DNA of 60,041 nt from positions 1 through 60,041 of the forward strand of contig JAFEDG010000145.1 in NCBI GenBank assembly GCA_018241745.1. Reading direction: 5' to 3'. Source of the stretch: Pseudomonadota bacterium. Its GTDB lineage: Bacteria; Pseudomonadota; Gammaproteobacteria; Burkholderiales; Casimicrobiaceae. Below the pieces are notes generated by a model. That model made no database searches, had not been told where the DNA came from, and was given only the letters and a program-made list of their open reading frames with translations. This document shows, one piece after another, positions 58,955-60,041 of this stretch (its first letter is position 1; every line of letters starts with the position of its first letter). Position numbers and translations under genes: made by a program.

Positions 58955-60041
58955 CTACAGCGCCGCCGCGAACAGCGACTCGAAGTCCTGGGCGGTGCAG
59001 GGACGGGGATTCGTCTTGTGGCAGATGTCGTCGACGGCCACCTTGACCAGCGCGGGCACGTCGGCGCGCGTGACCGCGCGCGGCGACACCACGGCCGAGA
59101 GCCGCGCCGGGATCCCGATCCGCGCCTTCAGCGCCGCAAGCCAGTCGACGAACGCGCGGGCACGCGCCTCGTCGGATCCGGTGTCGCCGCCCGGCGCGCG
59201 GGCGACGTGCGCAAGCTCGGCGAGCTTCGCCGTGGCCGCCGGCAGGTTGAACGCCATCACGTGGTCGATCATCACGCCGTTGGCGAGCCCGTGGTGCAGG
59301 TCGGCCACGGTCGACAGCGCATGCGCGCACGAGTGCACGGCGCCCAAGTCCTTCTGGAACGCGATCGCGCCCATCATCGACGCCATCAGCATGTCGCCGC
59401 GCGCCGCGACGTCGTGCCCGTCGCGCACCGCGGCTTCCAGCGCGCGCGCCGCGATGCGCACGCCCTCGACGGCGATGCCGTCGCACAGAGGATGGTACGC
59501 GGGCGAGAGGTAGGACTCGACGTTGTGTGTCAGCGCGTCCATGCCGGTGGCGGCGGTCACCGCGGGCGGCAGGTCCAGCGTCAGTAGCGGGTCCGCGAAC
59601 ACCGTCTTCGCCAGCAGGCGCGGCGAGAACAGGATTTTCTTGACGTGCGTCGTGTCGTCGGAGACCACGGACGAGCGGCCGACTTCCGAGCCGGTGCCCG
59701 CCGTCGTGGGTACGGCGATGAAGTACGGGAGCGTGTCGCCGATCGGCCGCACGCGCGGGTGGTCCCACGCGTACTCCATCACGTCGCCGTCGTGCGTCGC
59801 CAGCACCATGACGGCCTTGGCGACGTCGAGCGCGGCACCGCCGCCCAGGCCCACGATCGCGTCGGCACGATGCGCGCGTGCCGCGGCGCCGCCAGCCATC
59901 GCCTGGCTGCCGGTCGGGTTGCCCCAGATGCCGTCGAACACGGCGACGTCGAGGCCCGCGGCCCGCAATGTGTCGACGAAGCGCAGCGCAACCGGCAGCT
60001 TCGCCAGCGCGCGGTCGGTGACGACCAGTGGCCGCATGCGC
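58955..60041 (-). CDS. iron-containing alcohol dehydrogenase (5' end cut by window edge)
   Basis: Group III alcohol dehydrogenase; 362 codons are visible and the frame is still open at base 60041. An ATG at 60037 exists, but the family usually has 15-25 more N-terminal residues before the strand RPLVVTDRALAKL, so I treat it as partial. NAD motif GLGGGAALDVAKAVMVLATH, VPTTAGTGSEVGRSSVVSD, and metal-site segments GMDALTHNVESYLSPAYHP and GAVHSCAHALSTVADLHHG are present. It overlaps nothing and ends 8 bp before the PuuD-like GTG. Oxidation of the hydroxyl of a gamma-glutamylated amino alcohol is a context-based guess. Confidence 0.88.
   Translation of the reverse strand, partial: RMRPLVVTDRALAKLPVALRFVDTLRAAGLDVAVFDGIWGNPTGSQAMAGGAAARAHRADAIVGLGGGAALDVAKAVMVLATHDGDVMEYAWDHPRVRPIGDTLPYFIAVPTTAGTGSEVGRSSVVSDDTTHVKKILFSPRLLAKTVFADPLLTLDLPPAVTAATGMDALTHNVESYLSPAYHPLCDGIAVEGVRIAARALEAAVRDGHDVAARGDMLMASMMGAIAFQKDLGAVHSCAHALSTVADLHHGLANGVMIDHVMAFNLPAATAKLAELAHVARAPGGDTGSDEARARAFVDWLAALKARIGIPARLSAVVSPRAVTRADVPALVKVAVDDICHKTNPRPCTAQDFESLFAAAL

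Noticed and set aside
58113..59768. A 551-residue reading of the PuuD-like gene
   Set aside because: The extension lies inside the iron alcohol dehydrogenase gene and has no domain; the GTG at 58946 fits the family start.

Overview
The window is GC-rich chromosomal DNA from a betaproteobacterium, most likely of the order Burkholderiales. The evidence is gene order: mdh / GntR regulator / sdhCDAB-sdhE-gltA, then rpoE-rseA-rseB-mucD-lepA-lepB-(DUF4845)-rnc-era-recO-pdxJ, are both typical of that group. I do not name a genus. Coding density is very high: the largest non-coding gap is 228 bp, so no gap exceeds 300 bases. I saw no rRNA, tRNA, CRISPR array, insertion sequence or phage gene.

Region 1 (1-19952) is central carbon metabolism. 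On the minus strand mdh is followed by the methylcitrate genes prpB and prpC, a small lysozyme-inhibitor-like gene, and prpD, which runs off the left edge. On the plus strand, from the same 228-bp control region, come a GntR/UTRA regulator, sdhCDAB, sdhE, gltA, sucA, sucB, lpdA, zapE, an acrylyl-CoA reductase (acuI-like) and prpE. Together they make citrate, run the oxidative half of the TCA cycle, and feed propionyl-CoA into the methylcitrate cycle.

Region 2 (19997-32419) starts with an asparaginase-II family gene, then the envelope-stress unit rpoE-rseA-rseB-mucD, a thioredoxin-fold protein, and the conserved housekeeping run lepA, lepB, DUF4845, rnc, era, recO, pdxJ, nagZ. acpS, often found after pdxJ, is not here.

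Region 3 (32428-49896) is a large phosphonate-utilisation locus. It has two complete ABC importers (PhnCDEE and PhnSTUV types), the hydrolytic 2-aminoethylphosphonate route PhnW-PhnY-PhnA, an HD-domain PhnZ-like oxygenase, an iron-containing alcohol dehydrogenase, a Na/Pi cotransporter-like protein, an EamA-type permease and two regulators (FadR-type GntR, IclR). The same 19-base element with a perfect palindromic core lies in front of the GntR gene and in the phnS/phnW divergent region. In both places it covers a sigma-70 -35 box, so it is a strong candidate operator.

Region 4 (49904-60041) holds a Nudix hydrolase and folD. It then has a small catabolic cluster (LVIVD-repeat protein, Bug/TctC-type binding protein, SMP-30 lactonase, 4-OT tautomerase, SDR dehydrogenase, divergent LysR). 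Last comes an aldehyde dehydrogenase / gamma-glutamyl hydrolase / iron alcohol dehydrogenase trio, suggesting a gamma-glutamylated amino-alcohol or polyamine pathway that continues beyond the right edge.
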